64,000 nt of DNA from JADZFO01 sp964512635 (lineage in GTDB: Bacteria; 4484-113; JAFGCY01). How positions within the stretch are numbered: position 1 is the stretch's first letter; every line of letters begins with the position of its first letter. The notes below the pieces were generated by a model that was not told where the DNA came from, made no database searches, and saw nothing but the letters and a program-made list of their open reading frames with translations. A program made the translations under genes and the position numbers. The stretch is taken from contig CAZEJB010000001.1 in the NCBI GenBank assembly GCA_964512635.1, positions 62,001-126,000 of the forward strand, written 5' to 3'. Of the stretch, positions 43,185 to 50,575 are shown piece after piece.

Positions 43185-45182
43185 TTACGGCAGAGCGTTA
43201 AGCTCGTTGACCTTGTCGATCGCAGACTCCAGGAGGCTGCGGGAATAGGCCGGGTTGTGGACGCCGCGGCTGGAATCAGCCTTGACGTAGTTGTAGTTCC
43301 ACCAGGCGGCGCGATAGAGGTCGCCGTTGGGGTCGCCGATCGGCGGGCCGTCATAGGCCGGCGGATCGTTCTTGTCCGGGGCGTTGTGCAGGACGATGCC
43401 TTCTTCGCCGGTCTCTTTCCAGGCCGCAGGCCAGGCGGCTTCGAACTCAGCGATCAGAACCTCAGTATCTTCCTGATAAGCCTCAACATAGGTCTGCATG
43501 TCCTCGGCGGAGCCGAAGGTGTGGCAGGCCAAGCAGGATTCAAACTGCGGCTTGAAGCTGTGGCCGGTGATCGCCGGGTCTTCCTCGCTCACGAACTCTT
43601 CGGTGTACATGTGGCAGGTGATGCACTTGCCCTGGTTCCAGGTGTTGTGCGGGTGCTCCTTGTCGTAGGTCACACCCTCGAATTCATAGCCACCGATACC
43701 GTAGATCATCGGGCCCTGGCTGTTGCCGTGGAATCCACGGCCGCCCTGGGCAATGGTCTTCTCCATGTCGCTGCGCTTGCGGCGGCCGTTGTGGCACATC
43801 AGGCAGGTGTTTGCAGCGCCTGCGCTGACCACAGTGTCATCGAAGGGGATCGTGACCGAACCTTCGGGGTCGACACGCAGCTGGTATTCGTACTTGGCAT
43901 CGTGAGGATCGTGGCAGGTCGCGCAGCTGATGTGAGCGCCACTGCCGGCAGGCAGGTCCTCTTCGGGCTGCGCCTCGCCGTTAATCTGGATCTTCACGAA
44001 CCATTCGCCGTTGTGGCACTTGATACACGCCGCTTCGATGATGTTCTCTTCCTCAGCTTCAGCCGAGATGTCGAAGGTGGCGTGGCCTGAGGTCTGCCAC
44101 TCGGTGTAGGTCGGGTGATGGCTGCCGATGTGGCAGGTGCCACAAGACTGGGCCGGGTCAAAGTTCAGCGGCAGCTTGCCGTTGGCGGGGTGGCCAACGC
44201 CGGAGCCGTGGCAGCTTTCGCACTGGACATTCGCGAACTGCGGAGTGAGTTCATAGTCAATGTAGCCGCCGTTCTGCCAGCCAACGTTGTGGCAGCCGCG
44301 GCAGGACTCCAGCCGGCCAAGGCCGGCCGCCTGCATGTTGTCCTCGCGATGTGCATGCGAGGTCATCTGCTCGGTGGCGTAGATGTCCGGGTGGCAGTTG
44401 GAGCAGTGTTCGGCACCCACAAAGTTGAAGCTGGATGGGAAGGCGCCAACATTGACGCCGGTGTCAACAGCCACCGTGGTGCTGATCACTCGCGAACCGC
44501 TGCGGCCATCGTTGGCGATTGCGGTAATGGTGAAACTGCCGCTGGCCGGCGCGGTCCACCAGATCTTGGCCTTGCCATCTGCTCCGACCGCCGGATCAGC
44601 GAAGTTCTCCTGACCGGTGTTGTCCTCCCAGATAAAGGACAGTGGGTCGCCGTTGGGGTCGACCGCCGTGGCCGTGAAGATGATCTTCTGACCGGCGACC
44701 GGCGCGGTAACGTCCTTGGCGATTCCGGCGTCCGTGAAGGCCGGCGGGTCGTTGGGGGTGTTGACAACAGCCTGCGTGACGGTCAGTGATGCCGTCTCTG
44801 TGTCTGTCGCACCCTTGGTGTCTGTCACGGTAACTGAGATAACGTACGCCCCGGCCACGGTTGTGTTCCAGAACACCGACGCGCCCGAACCAGTGAACTC
44901 ACCAGCGGTCGCGTTTCCATCGTCCCACGCATAGGTCAACGCCTGATTCTCAGGATCGCTGGTGGTGATGGAAAGGGTGATGCTCTGGCCCGTTTCCGGA
45001 GCCACGTTATTCACCGTGACGGTATCTCCGATGATGACGGGCGGCTGGTTCGCAGCCGGCCCATTGTTGTCATCTCCGTCGCCGGACAGCACACCGGCAC
45101 AACCGCCCATGAGCAGTCCGAAAACAGGGAAGGCCAGCACGGAGAGGATGAGATTACTCTTGCCTCTGCCAATCGGTCTCAT
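43185..45182 (-). CDS. Nine-haem c-type cytochrome lipoprotein with Ig-like domains
   Basis: 665 residues from ATG 45182, with AGGAGG 7 bp upstream; the open frame reaching 45305 is rejected because it overlaps the promoter palindrome. Lipobox FGLLMGGC. Residues ~45-250 contain two PKD/Ig-like beta domains (PENQALTYAWDDGNATAGEF; PNGDPLSFIWEDNTG). The remainder carries nine CXXCH sites: CSNCH, CRGCH, CESCH, CGTCH, CIKCH, CATCH, CLMCH, CITCH and CLACH, in a cytochrome c554-like arrangement. A lipid anchor plus adhesive domains suggests the outer membrane, perhaps the cell surface. The family resemblance is to large extracellular-electron-transfer or nitrite/hydroxylamine-type multihaem proteins; catalysis is not excluded. 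Confidence 0.88.
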   Translation of the reverse strand: MRPIGRGKSNLILSVLAFPVFGLLMGGCAGVLSGDGDDNNGPAANQPPVIIGDTVTVNNVAPETGQSITLSITTSDPENQALTYAWDDGNATAGEFTGSGASVFWNTTVAGAYVISVTVTDTKGATDTETASLTVTQAVVNTPNDPPAFTDAGIAKDVTAPVAGQKIIFTATAVDPNGDPLSFIWEDNTGQENFADPAVGADGKAKIWWTAPASGSFTITAIANDGRSGSRVISTTVAVDTGVNVGAFPSSFNFVGAEHCSNCHPDIYATEQMTSHAHREDNMQAAGLGRLESCRGCHNVGWQNGGYIDYELTPQFANVQCESCHGSGVGHPANGKLPLNFDPAQSCGTCHIGSHHPTYTEWQTSGHATFDISAEAEEENIIEAACIKCHNGEWFVKIQINGEAQPEEDLPAGSGAHISCATCHDPHDAKYEYQLRVDPEGSVTIPFDDTVVSAGAANTCLMCHNGRRKRSDMEKTIAQGGRGFHGNSQGPMIYGIGGYEFEGVTYDKEHPHNTWNQGKCITCHMYTEEFVSEEDPAITGHSFKPQFESCLACHTFGSAEDMQTYVEAYQEDTEVLIAEFEAAWPAAWKETGEEGIVLHNAPDKNDPPAYDGPPIGDPNGDLYRAAWWNYNYVKADSSRGVHNPAYSRSLLESAIDKVNELNALP

Positions 45183-45645
45183 AGCTTGCCTCCTGAAGGC
45201 GCTTGAAGACGGGAGGTCTCCACCCGTCATCGGACCTGATGAACAGGTCTCGCAGCTCAAATTTCCCCCAGACATCTCAACCGTCCGGCTTACCCGGCTC
45301 GTCATCCTACCATAATATCGTGAAAATATCCACGATATCTAGGATAATGGATGACTTATTTCAAAGTTTCACTCGCTGGCTGTGCTGCGTCGTGAAGAGC
45401 CTAAGTCGGTAAACTACTCTTCATGATTATAGTTAAGTTAGGATTATATGCTTTGTCGTTACAAGGTCAACTACCAAGGAAGAAAATCTGAGGCCTTGTT
45501 AAATTAAGTTGACACTTGTCGTAATGCGAGGATCATTTCTTGTTAAAAGGAGGAGGAATGCTGACTATCAAGGCGCGCCAAGAGCCATTGCAGTCGGCCT
45601 GGCCTATCGTCGCGCGTGGTCGCGGCTCACTCAAGAGCCGTGAGC
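45183..45645. other. AT-rich 463-bp regulatory gap upstream of nine-haem gene
   Basis: The stretch has a marked drop in GC content between about 45300 and 45560. It holds the 20-bp palindrome at 45327-45346, a second overlapping inverted repeat (ATATCGTG 45315-45322 with CACGATAT 45331-45338), a minus-strand promoter candidate, and on the plus strand a TTGACA at 45509-45514 before a small frame with a strong ribosome site. The 5' leader of the nine-haem gene would be about 140 nt; I recognised no known riboswitch in it. Confidence 0.6.
45327..45346. promoter_or_regulatory. 20-bp palindromic operator at nine-haem cytochrome promoter
   Basis: TATCCACGATATCTAGGATA: TATC-N3-GATATC-N3-GATA, with the symmetry extended by one base to TATCC/GGATA. 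On the minus strand TTGAAA, 17 bp and TAGATA form a possible promoter whose -10 lies in the palindrome, mirroring the layout at 23336-23355. Confidence 0.55.
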
Positions 45646-45659
45646 CTAGGTGGAGCTGA
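45558..45659 (+). CDS. Possible 33-residue peptide gene with strong ribosome site
   Basis: The ATG at 45558 is directly preceded by AAAAGGAGGAGGA, the strongest ribosome-site-like sequence in the gap, and the frame stays open for 33 codons (MLTIKARQEPLQ...EPRWS). A TTGACA lies about 45 bp upstream with a weak -10. The peptide is basic and has no known family. Its end overlaps the 3' end of the convergent lipoprotein gene and contains a 7-bp hairpin (GGCTCAC/GTGAGCC). It may be a real small protein, a leader peptide, or chance. Confidence 0.3.
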   Translation: MLTIKARQEPLQSAWPIVARGRGSLKSREPRWS

Positions 45660-46077
45660 ACGTGTAGGTGTGGCCTTCCTGAAGCAGGAAGATGTACTGC
45701 GGGATAGCCGGATTGCAGCGCACATAAATGTACTGGTAGCCGGCCCAGGGGCTGAGATCAATGTCGCTGGCAGTCTCACCGAAGTCGTATGGCCCGAAGG
45801 ATGCTTCATCCTTGCGTAGCGGGGCCAGCGGGACAATGGTCTTGTCCCCGAGGTTCTCGTTGGAACCAAAGACATAAAAGGTCAACGCGGTGCTGGTCCC
45901 GCTGTTGGGACCACGGAAGTTCAGGCTGATTCCGCTGCCGCCGGTGGCACGGTCATCAAGGGTCAGTGTCTGCTCAGTGTTTTCGTCAGGGTTGCCGCCC
46001 CCGCCGCTGCTGCAGGATACCAGACTGGCGAGAAGGGCAAGAAAGACTACGGCAAGAATACGCAGGCTGCTGTTCAT
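45646..46077 (-). CDS. Predicted lipoprotein, unknown function
   Basis: 143 residues with a lipoprotein signal (ILAVVFLALLASLVSC) and a Ser/Gly linker, then a compact beta-rich domain of about 115 residues (TSTALTFYVFGSNENLG, GYQYIYVRCNPAIPQYIFLLQEGHTYTFSST). GGAGG lies 7 bp upstream of the ATG. It starts 33 bp after the sigma-factor stop on the same strand, so it may be co-transcribed with it. No family recognised. Confidence 0.65.
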   Translation of the reverse strand: MNSSLRILAVVFLALLASLVSCSSGGGGNPDENTEQTLTLDDRATGGSGISLNFRGPNSGTSTALTFYVFGSNENLGDKTIVPLAPLRKDEASFGPYDFGETASDIDLSPWAGYQYIYVRCNPAIPQYIFLLQEGHTYTFSST

Positions 46078-46110
46078 AAGAGTTCCTCCGCGGCGAACCG
46101 CGCTACAGCT

Positions 46111-46779
46111 TTAGGACCAGGGATTGAACCAGGCCAGTCCGGCGCCGACAGCATCGCGCTGGGCATCGAAGATCAGGTGCTTGAGGCGCTTGAGGGCGCG
46201 GCCGTGCAGAATGCTCACGTTCGCGCGGGTGCACTTGAAGCGCGCCGCCAATTCGCTCTGGCTCAGGCCGTCATGGTAGATACCCATGATGATCTCTGCT
46301 TCGCGCGGACTGAGGTGCTTGAGGCTCTCAAAGAGAAACTCCAGTCGCTCAAGGCTTATGCGGTCCTCGCCTTCACTGGCCAGACCCGAGAAGAACTCAA
46401 ACTCTCGCAGCTCGCCGCCCTTGAGGGCAATCTTCTGGCTGCGCAGATAGTCAATCATGGATCCCTTGATTCGCAGATAGGCGTAGCTCTTGAACGGCAC
46501 GCCGCGGTGGGAATCAAAGTTGTCGACTGCGTGAATCAGCCCGACTGTGCCTTCACTGATCACATCAACGGCCTCTTCACCCAGCCGCAGGCCGAGCTTG
46601 CCAAAGATGTGGAAGACCAGAGGCTGGTAAGCCTCGATTATGCGCGCACGCGCACGGGTGTCGTAATGCGACCAAAGGTAGGCCTCGTCCTCAGGGGGCA
46701 GACCGATCCGCTTGACGGCCGGCTGCTGCTCCACAGGACTTGCCTGATCAGTAGTCACTGTCTCCTTTGTGATGCCCAC
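46111..46779 (-). CDS. Sigma-70 factor of the FliA/WhiG type
   Basis: 222 residues from GTG 46779, chosen because GGAGG lies 5 bp upstream. The frame extends to a GTG at 46851, but those 24 codons are an Arg/Gly-rich run through small hairpins. Region 2 is clear: VDVISEGTVGLIHAVDNFDSHRGVPFKSYAYLRIKGSMIDYLR. Region 4 is LSPREAEIIMGIYHDGLSQSELAARFKCTRANVSILHGRALKRLK with the helix-turn-helix. Region 3 is short. FliA/WhiG factors direct flagellar, developmental or stress genes; no flagellar gene is in the window. The only gene likely in its operon is the small lipoprotein downstream. Confidence 0.85.
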   Translation of the reverse strand: MGITKETVTTDQASPVEQQPAVKRIGLPPEDEAYLWSHYDTRARARIIEAYQPLVFHIFGKLGLRLGEEAVDVISEGTVGLIHAVDNFDSHRGVPFKSYAYLRIKGSMIDYLRSQKIALKGGELREFEFFSGLASEGEDRISLERLEFLFESLKHLSPREAEIIMGIYHDGLSQSELAARFKCTRANVSILHGRALKRLKHLIFDAQRDAVGAGLAWFNPWS

Positions 46780-47218
46780 CAGAACCTCCGTTTCATCCCC
46801 GTGCCGCCTTCGCGGCGGCTTCCCTCCTCGGCCGCGCCTGGCTTTCGCCACTCCGGCACCGCCGGATAACGCAAATCCGCAGGCCGCCCGCGCTCTCTCT
46901 TCGCTGGCAACCTGCGTAATCGATGGTCATTCTAGCAGCGGGTGCAAGACGGGGTCAAGGCAAGCGGATGTTTCGCAAAGCAACTGAGAAAGCTCATGGA
47001 TTCAAGCCGCGAGTCCATATATGTATGACTTGAGCCTCTGAGTTGTGACTATTGCCATACATCTGTTAGGTATGCAATCACATGTAACCAGTCATTCGCT
47101 GGGTAGTATTCTGACCTGGCGAGCATTCTGGCAGTGTGGGATTGCGTTAAGTCAGTGCCGGACATGTGGCCTGCCAGGTTTCTCGCACTCCAGGTGCACC
47201 CATAACCAAACAAGGTGG
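46780..47218. other. Divergent intergenic region, sigma gene / NHLRC2-like gene
   Basis: 439 bp if the downstream GTG is used for the sigma factor. On its minus strand close to the gene, three compact hairpins are visible (CCGG-CCGG, GGC-GAAA-GCC, and the perfect GCCGCC-GCGAA-GGCGGC), possibly a structured leader. The part toward 47218 is open in the plus direction but reads as non-coding, with lower GC. No known riboswitch, tRNA or promoter consensus was identified with confidence. Confidence 0.4.
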
Positions 47219-49387
47219 ATGACAGAATTGACGAACACCCGCAAATCGACACTGGGGCCCAGCACCGCTTTGACTGGCCCTGGCTTTGTCTTCCCGTCAA
47301 GCAGGGTTCTAGTGCGCCTGACACTTGTACTGCTGGCAATGTTCTTCAGTTCGTGCAATCCGCAGCACAGTGCGCGGGCTGCAGCGCAAGGCGGCACCGC
47401 CGCCGGTGACTCTGAGTCTATGATGGGAAAGATGAACGCTCCCGACTTTCCAGCCGCTGCCCAGTGGCTCAACGTAGACGCGCCTTTGTCCATCAAGGAC
47501 CTGCGCGGCAAGGTCGTACTGCTGGACTTCTGGACCTACTGCTGCATCAACTGCATGCATATCATTCCAGATCTGAAGCGGCTGGAAGCCGAGTTTCCGG
47601 ATGAGCTGGTCGTTATCGGCGTCCATAGTGCCAAGTTCAACAACGAACAGCAAAGCGGCAACATTCGCAGCGCGATCCTGCGTTATGACATCGAGCATCC
47701 TGTGGTCAACGATGCGGACATGGGGATCTGGAGCAGCTATACCGTGCGCTCCTGGCCATCGGTGGTGATGATTGACCCAGCCGGGCGAATTGTCACCGGG
47801 CGCAGCGGCGAGGGGGTGTATGACGGTTTCCAGCCGCTGCTCAAGCAGGCTATCGAGCAGTATGACAAGCAGGGACTGCTGGACCGTGAAAAGAAGATCC
47901 CGCTGCATCTGGAAAAGGATAAGGCTCCGGCCGGACTGCTCAGCTTCCCAGGCAAGCTCGACCTGGACCAGGCTGGCCAGCGTCTGGCGCTCAGCGACAG
48001 CGGCAACAACCGGATCGTGCTGCTGGGACTGGACGGCGAAATCCAGGAGGTCATTGGCGCTGGCGAGTACGGCTTCACGGACGGCGATTTCGAAAGCGCA
48101 CAGTTCAAGCATCCGCAGGGAACCTGCTTCGACAAGGACGCCACCAAACTGTTCGTGGCCGATACTGAAAACCACGCCATCCGAGTGATCGACCTTCAGC
48201 AACGCATAGTCAGCACTCTGGCAGGAAGCGGCGAGCAGGCTAGCAGCTATCCTCCCCGTCCGGGACAGGGCAAAGAAGTATCGCTTAGCAGCCCCTGGGA
48301 TCTGCTTCTCGACGGCGACCTGCTTTACATTGCAATGGCCGGCAGCCACCAGCTTTGGACAGTCAATACCAAGACTGGCGCGGCGCAGCCCTTCGCGGGC
48401 AGCGGCCGTGAAGACATTGAAGACGGCAGTGCCCGCGACGCCGCGCTGGCCCAGCCCAGCGGAATCACCAGCAGCGGCAGCTCCACCAGCGGCGGGCGGC
48501 TCTTTTTTGCCGACAGTGAGACCAGCTCTGCGCGGCAGGTGGACTATCAGGGCAAGGAAGTCCGCACGCTGGTCGGTGAAGGGCTCTTCGATTTCGGCGA
48601 TGTTGACGGCAGATACCCGCGCGCCCGTCTGCAGCACCCCATTGGCGTGCACTACTTTGACGGCAAGCTGTATGTCGCCGATACCTACAACCACAAAGTA
48701 AGGGTGTTTGACCCATCCACCGGCGAACTGAGCAGCCTGATCGGCACTGGCCAGCCGGGAATGAAGGACGGCGCTGGCCTCTCTGCCCAGCTGAACGAGC
48801 CCAACGATGTGGCGGGACTGGGCGAGAAGCTCTACATCGCCGACACCAACAATGGCCTGATCCGGGTCTTCGACCTGGTCAGCGGCCAGCTCAGCACCCT
48901 GAAGCTGAGCGGCACCGACAAGCTGATGCGCATGGCCGGAGGCCCGGCGGCCGCGGCCGCAGCGCCAAAGCCCGACCGCACGCTCGAACTGCCGGCGCTC
49001 AAACTAAGCCCGCAGGCGACCGAGATTCGCGTGCTGGTCGACCTGCCCGCCGGGACGCACCTTAACGACCTGGCGCCCAGCCAGTTGCTGGCCAGCGGTG
49101 ATCCGGCCAGCGCTGCGCACATCGCCTCGGTCGAGATCCTGGCCCCAGGTGGCAAGGAATCCGCGCCTGAAACGCTGGCCCAGTGCCAGTTCAAGCTGAG
49201 TCTGAGCCTGGATCCGGGCAGCGCTGAGGGTTTTAAACTCAGCCTTGACAGCTATGTCTTTTACTGCGACCTGGAGACCGGTGGCCAGTGCTTCTTTGAC
49301 AGCACGCGGCTTGTCATTCCGGTGACCATCGCGGCGGACGGGGATGCTGCTCCGGTCCTGCACTACAGCATTCAGAGCGCACAGTGA
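47219..49387 (+). CDS. Thioredoxin-like/NHL-repeat lipoprotein, NHLRC2-like
   Basis: 722 residues from ATG 47219 (AAGGTGG adjoins it; an open frame extends back to 47045 without supporting features). Lipobox AMFFSSC. A thioredoxin-fold domain (~75-230) has the active site FWTYCCINCMHIIPDL, with CxxC at C109-C112. It is followed by four to five NHL repeats forming a propeller (LALSDSGNNRIVLLGL, LFVADTENHAIRVID, LYVADTYNHKVRVFD, LYIADTNNGLIRVFD) and a C-terminal beta domain. The order and active site match the NHLRC2 family of bacteria and animals. Expected in the periplasm; it could act in disulfide or haem-cysteine chemistry, which would suit the many c-type cytochromes here, but this is inference. 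Confidence 0.88.
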   Translation: MTELTNTRKSTLGPSTALTGPGFVFPSSRVLVRLTLVLLAMFFSSCNPQHSARAAAQGGTAAGDSESMMGKMNAPDFPAAAQWLNVDAPLSIKDLRGKVVLLDFWTYCCINCMHIIPDLKRLEAEFPDELVVIGVHSAKFNNEQQSGNIRSAILRYDIEHPVVNDADMGIWSSYTVRSWPSVVMIDPAGRIVTGRSGEGVYDGFQPLLKQAIEQYDKQGLLDREKKIPLHLEKDKAPAGLLSFPGKLDLDQAGQRLALSDSGNNRIVLLGLDGEIQEVIGAGEYGFTDGDFESAQFKHPQGTCFDKDATKLFVADTENHAIRVIDLQQRIVSTLAGSGEQASSYPPRPGQGKEVSLSSPWDLLLDGDLLYIAMAGSHQLWTVNTKTGAAQPFAGSGREDIEDGSARDAALAQPSGITSSGSSTSGGRLFFADSETSSARQVDYQGKEVRTLVGEGLFDFGDVDGRYPRARLQHPIGVHYFDGKLYVADTYNHKVRVFDPSTGELSSLIGTGQPGMKDGAGLSAQLNEPNDVAGLGEKLYIADTNNGLIRVFDLVSGQLSTLKLSGTDKLMRMAGGPAAAAAAPKPDRTLELPALKLSPQATEIRVLVDLPAGTHLNDLAPSQLLASGDPASAAHIASVEILAPGGKESAPETLAQCQFKLSLSLDPGSAEGFKLSLDSYVFYCDLETGGQCFFDSTRLVIPVTIAADGDAAPVLHYSIQSAQ

Positions 49388-49754
49388 CCAGCGAGTGAAG
49401 CCAGGCAAAGAGAAGGGGGCCGCACCGCAGCCCCCCTCAGCCTCCCCCTACGCTTCAGCCGGTAATTCCCCAGGGAACGGGAATATCAGTATTGGAAAGG
49501 TCTCGTTGGAATTCTGTCGCGCGAAACTGCGCCGGAACAGGCGCGCACGAAAGCGCGGCGTCTGGTGTTGGGCTGGCCCATGTATCTCAAGCGCGAGTCA
49601 GCTCGCGGACCTGAGGCAAACATTCCGAATCTCCTGAACGCTGGTGTGGCACCGCCACCTTTCTGGTCCGAGACACTGCGCGGGCCTGCGCAGGCCTTGA
49701 AATATAGCGCCTAGCCGCCTGACTTGCAATGCCCGGCGCGCAGATTTAACCTGA
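49388..49754. other. 367-bp gap without recognised gene
   Basis: It begins with a GC hairpin (GGGGGC 49415-49420, GCCCCC 49430-49435) without a T-run, likely a weak terminator for the NHLRC2-like gene. The rest contains short open frames in both directions with no ribosome site, signal or family resemblance. I see no RNA gene or repeat in it. Confidence 0.5.
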
Positions 49755-50369
49755 CTAACGTCCGCCAGCCATGTCAGTACTGCGAAATGCACTGCCCTCC
49801 TGGTAGGACCTGGCCACCAGACGGTACTTGCGGGCGAAGGCTACTCCTGGCAGTCCGCGCAGATCTTCGGGAATGGATGTGTCCTGTGCTGCGGCCTCCA
49901 GTGCCCCCAGGCGTTCAAGATGGCGCTGCGTCACCTCGCCCTTAACTACCGCAGGCAGGCCGGCGACCAGGCTGCCCGGCGGCACCTGCATGCCCTCCGG
50001 CACTACAGCTCCGGCGGCGACAATGCTGCCGCGCCCGATGCGCGCGCCGTTAAGTATGCGCGCCCCCATGCCGATCAGGCAGCCGTCCTCGACCACACAG
50101 CCGTGGATCAGGCAGCAGTGTCCGACGGTGACCTCGCGGCCGATGATGCAGGGCCAGTCATCGGCGACGTGCAGCATCGAGAGGTCCTGGATGTTGCTGC
50201 CCTCCCCTACCTCGACGCGCTGGATGTCTCCGCGGATGACGCAGTTGAACAGCACGGTGACATGCGCGCCGAGGCGCGTTTCACCGGTGATCACCGCGCC
50301 AGGCGCGACCCAGGCGGTCGGGTCAATCTGCGGCATGAACTCGCCGTAGGGCAGGATGAGGGGCTGCAT
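49755..50369 (-). CDS. Gamma-carbonic-anhydrase-like hexapeptide protein
   Basis: 204 residues. Left-handed beta-helix with hexapeptide repeats (VAPGAVITGETRLGAHVTV, IGMGARILNGARIGRGSIVAAGAVV). The three zinc histidines of the gamma-carbonic anhydrase/YrdA/PaaY group are H67 (LHVADD), H84 and H89 (VGHCCLIHG). The C-terminal ~35 residues are a helical tail. These cytoplasmic trimers either hydrate CO2 or have thioesterase-like roles; activity cannot be told from sequence. It is transcribed away from the NHLRC2-like gene side, after a repeat-rich spacer. Confidence 0.9.
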   Translation of the reverse strand: MQPLILPYGEFMPQIDPTAWVAPGAVITGETRLGAHVTVLFNCVIRGDIQRVEVGEGSNIQDLSMLHVADDWPCIIGREVTVGHCCLIHGCVVEDGCLIGMGARILNGARIGRGSIVAAGAVVPEGMQVPPGSLVAGLPAVVKGEVTQRHLERLGALEAAAQDTSIPEDLRGLPGVAFARKYRLVARSYQEGSAFRSTDMAGGR

Positions 50370-50450
50370 GGGGAAGATGATAGATGCTAGTAGCGACGGC
50401 TGGATTGCCGCTGTCCCATGTCGCAGTGTGGACTAAAGTCCGCGATCCAA

Positions 50451-50575
50451 TGGGAGCGCCGGACTAGGAGCGCCAGCCATGGGCTGGCGACATGACGCCA
50501 GGCTTTGCCTGGCGCTCCCATGAGGGTGGGCCTTCGACACGCCCCTACAGCGGCCCGCATTTCTGCGGCCCCTAC
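50451..50575. repeat. Composite palindromic repeat before gamma-CA gene
   Basis: Outer 10-bp arms TGGGAGCGCC (50451-50460) and GGCGCTCCCA (50511-50520) enclose two hairpins (CGCCAGCC-ATG-GGCTGGCG and CGCCAGGC-TTT-GCCTGGCG). Then come two units ending in CCCCTAC, one of them GCGGCCCGCATTTCTGCGGC. The last CTA (50572-50574) is the reverse complement of the TAG stop of the subtilase gene. Confidence 0.7.

Noticed and set aside
45183..45305. 41 extra N-terminal codons on the nine-haem cytochrome
   Set aside because: The ATG at 45182 has AGGAGG at 7 bp and directly begins the lipoprotein signal; the extension is not protein-like.
46780..46900. Cyclic-di-GMP or cobalamin riboswitch before the sigma gene
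   Set aside because: A GAAA-capped hairpin and GGGAAGCC-like segment are present, but the conserved cores of neither class (for example GACGCAAAGCC) are found.
47309..48694. A 461-codon minus frame opposite the NHLRC2-like gene
   Set aside because: The thioredoxin active site and NHL repeats on the plus strand explain the region.
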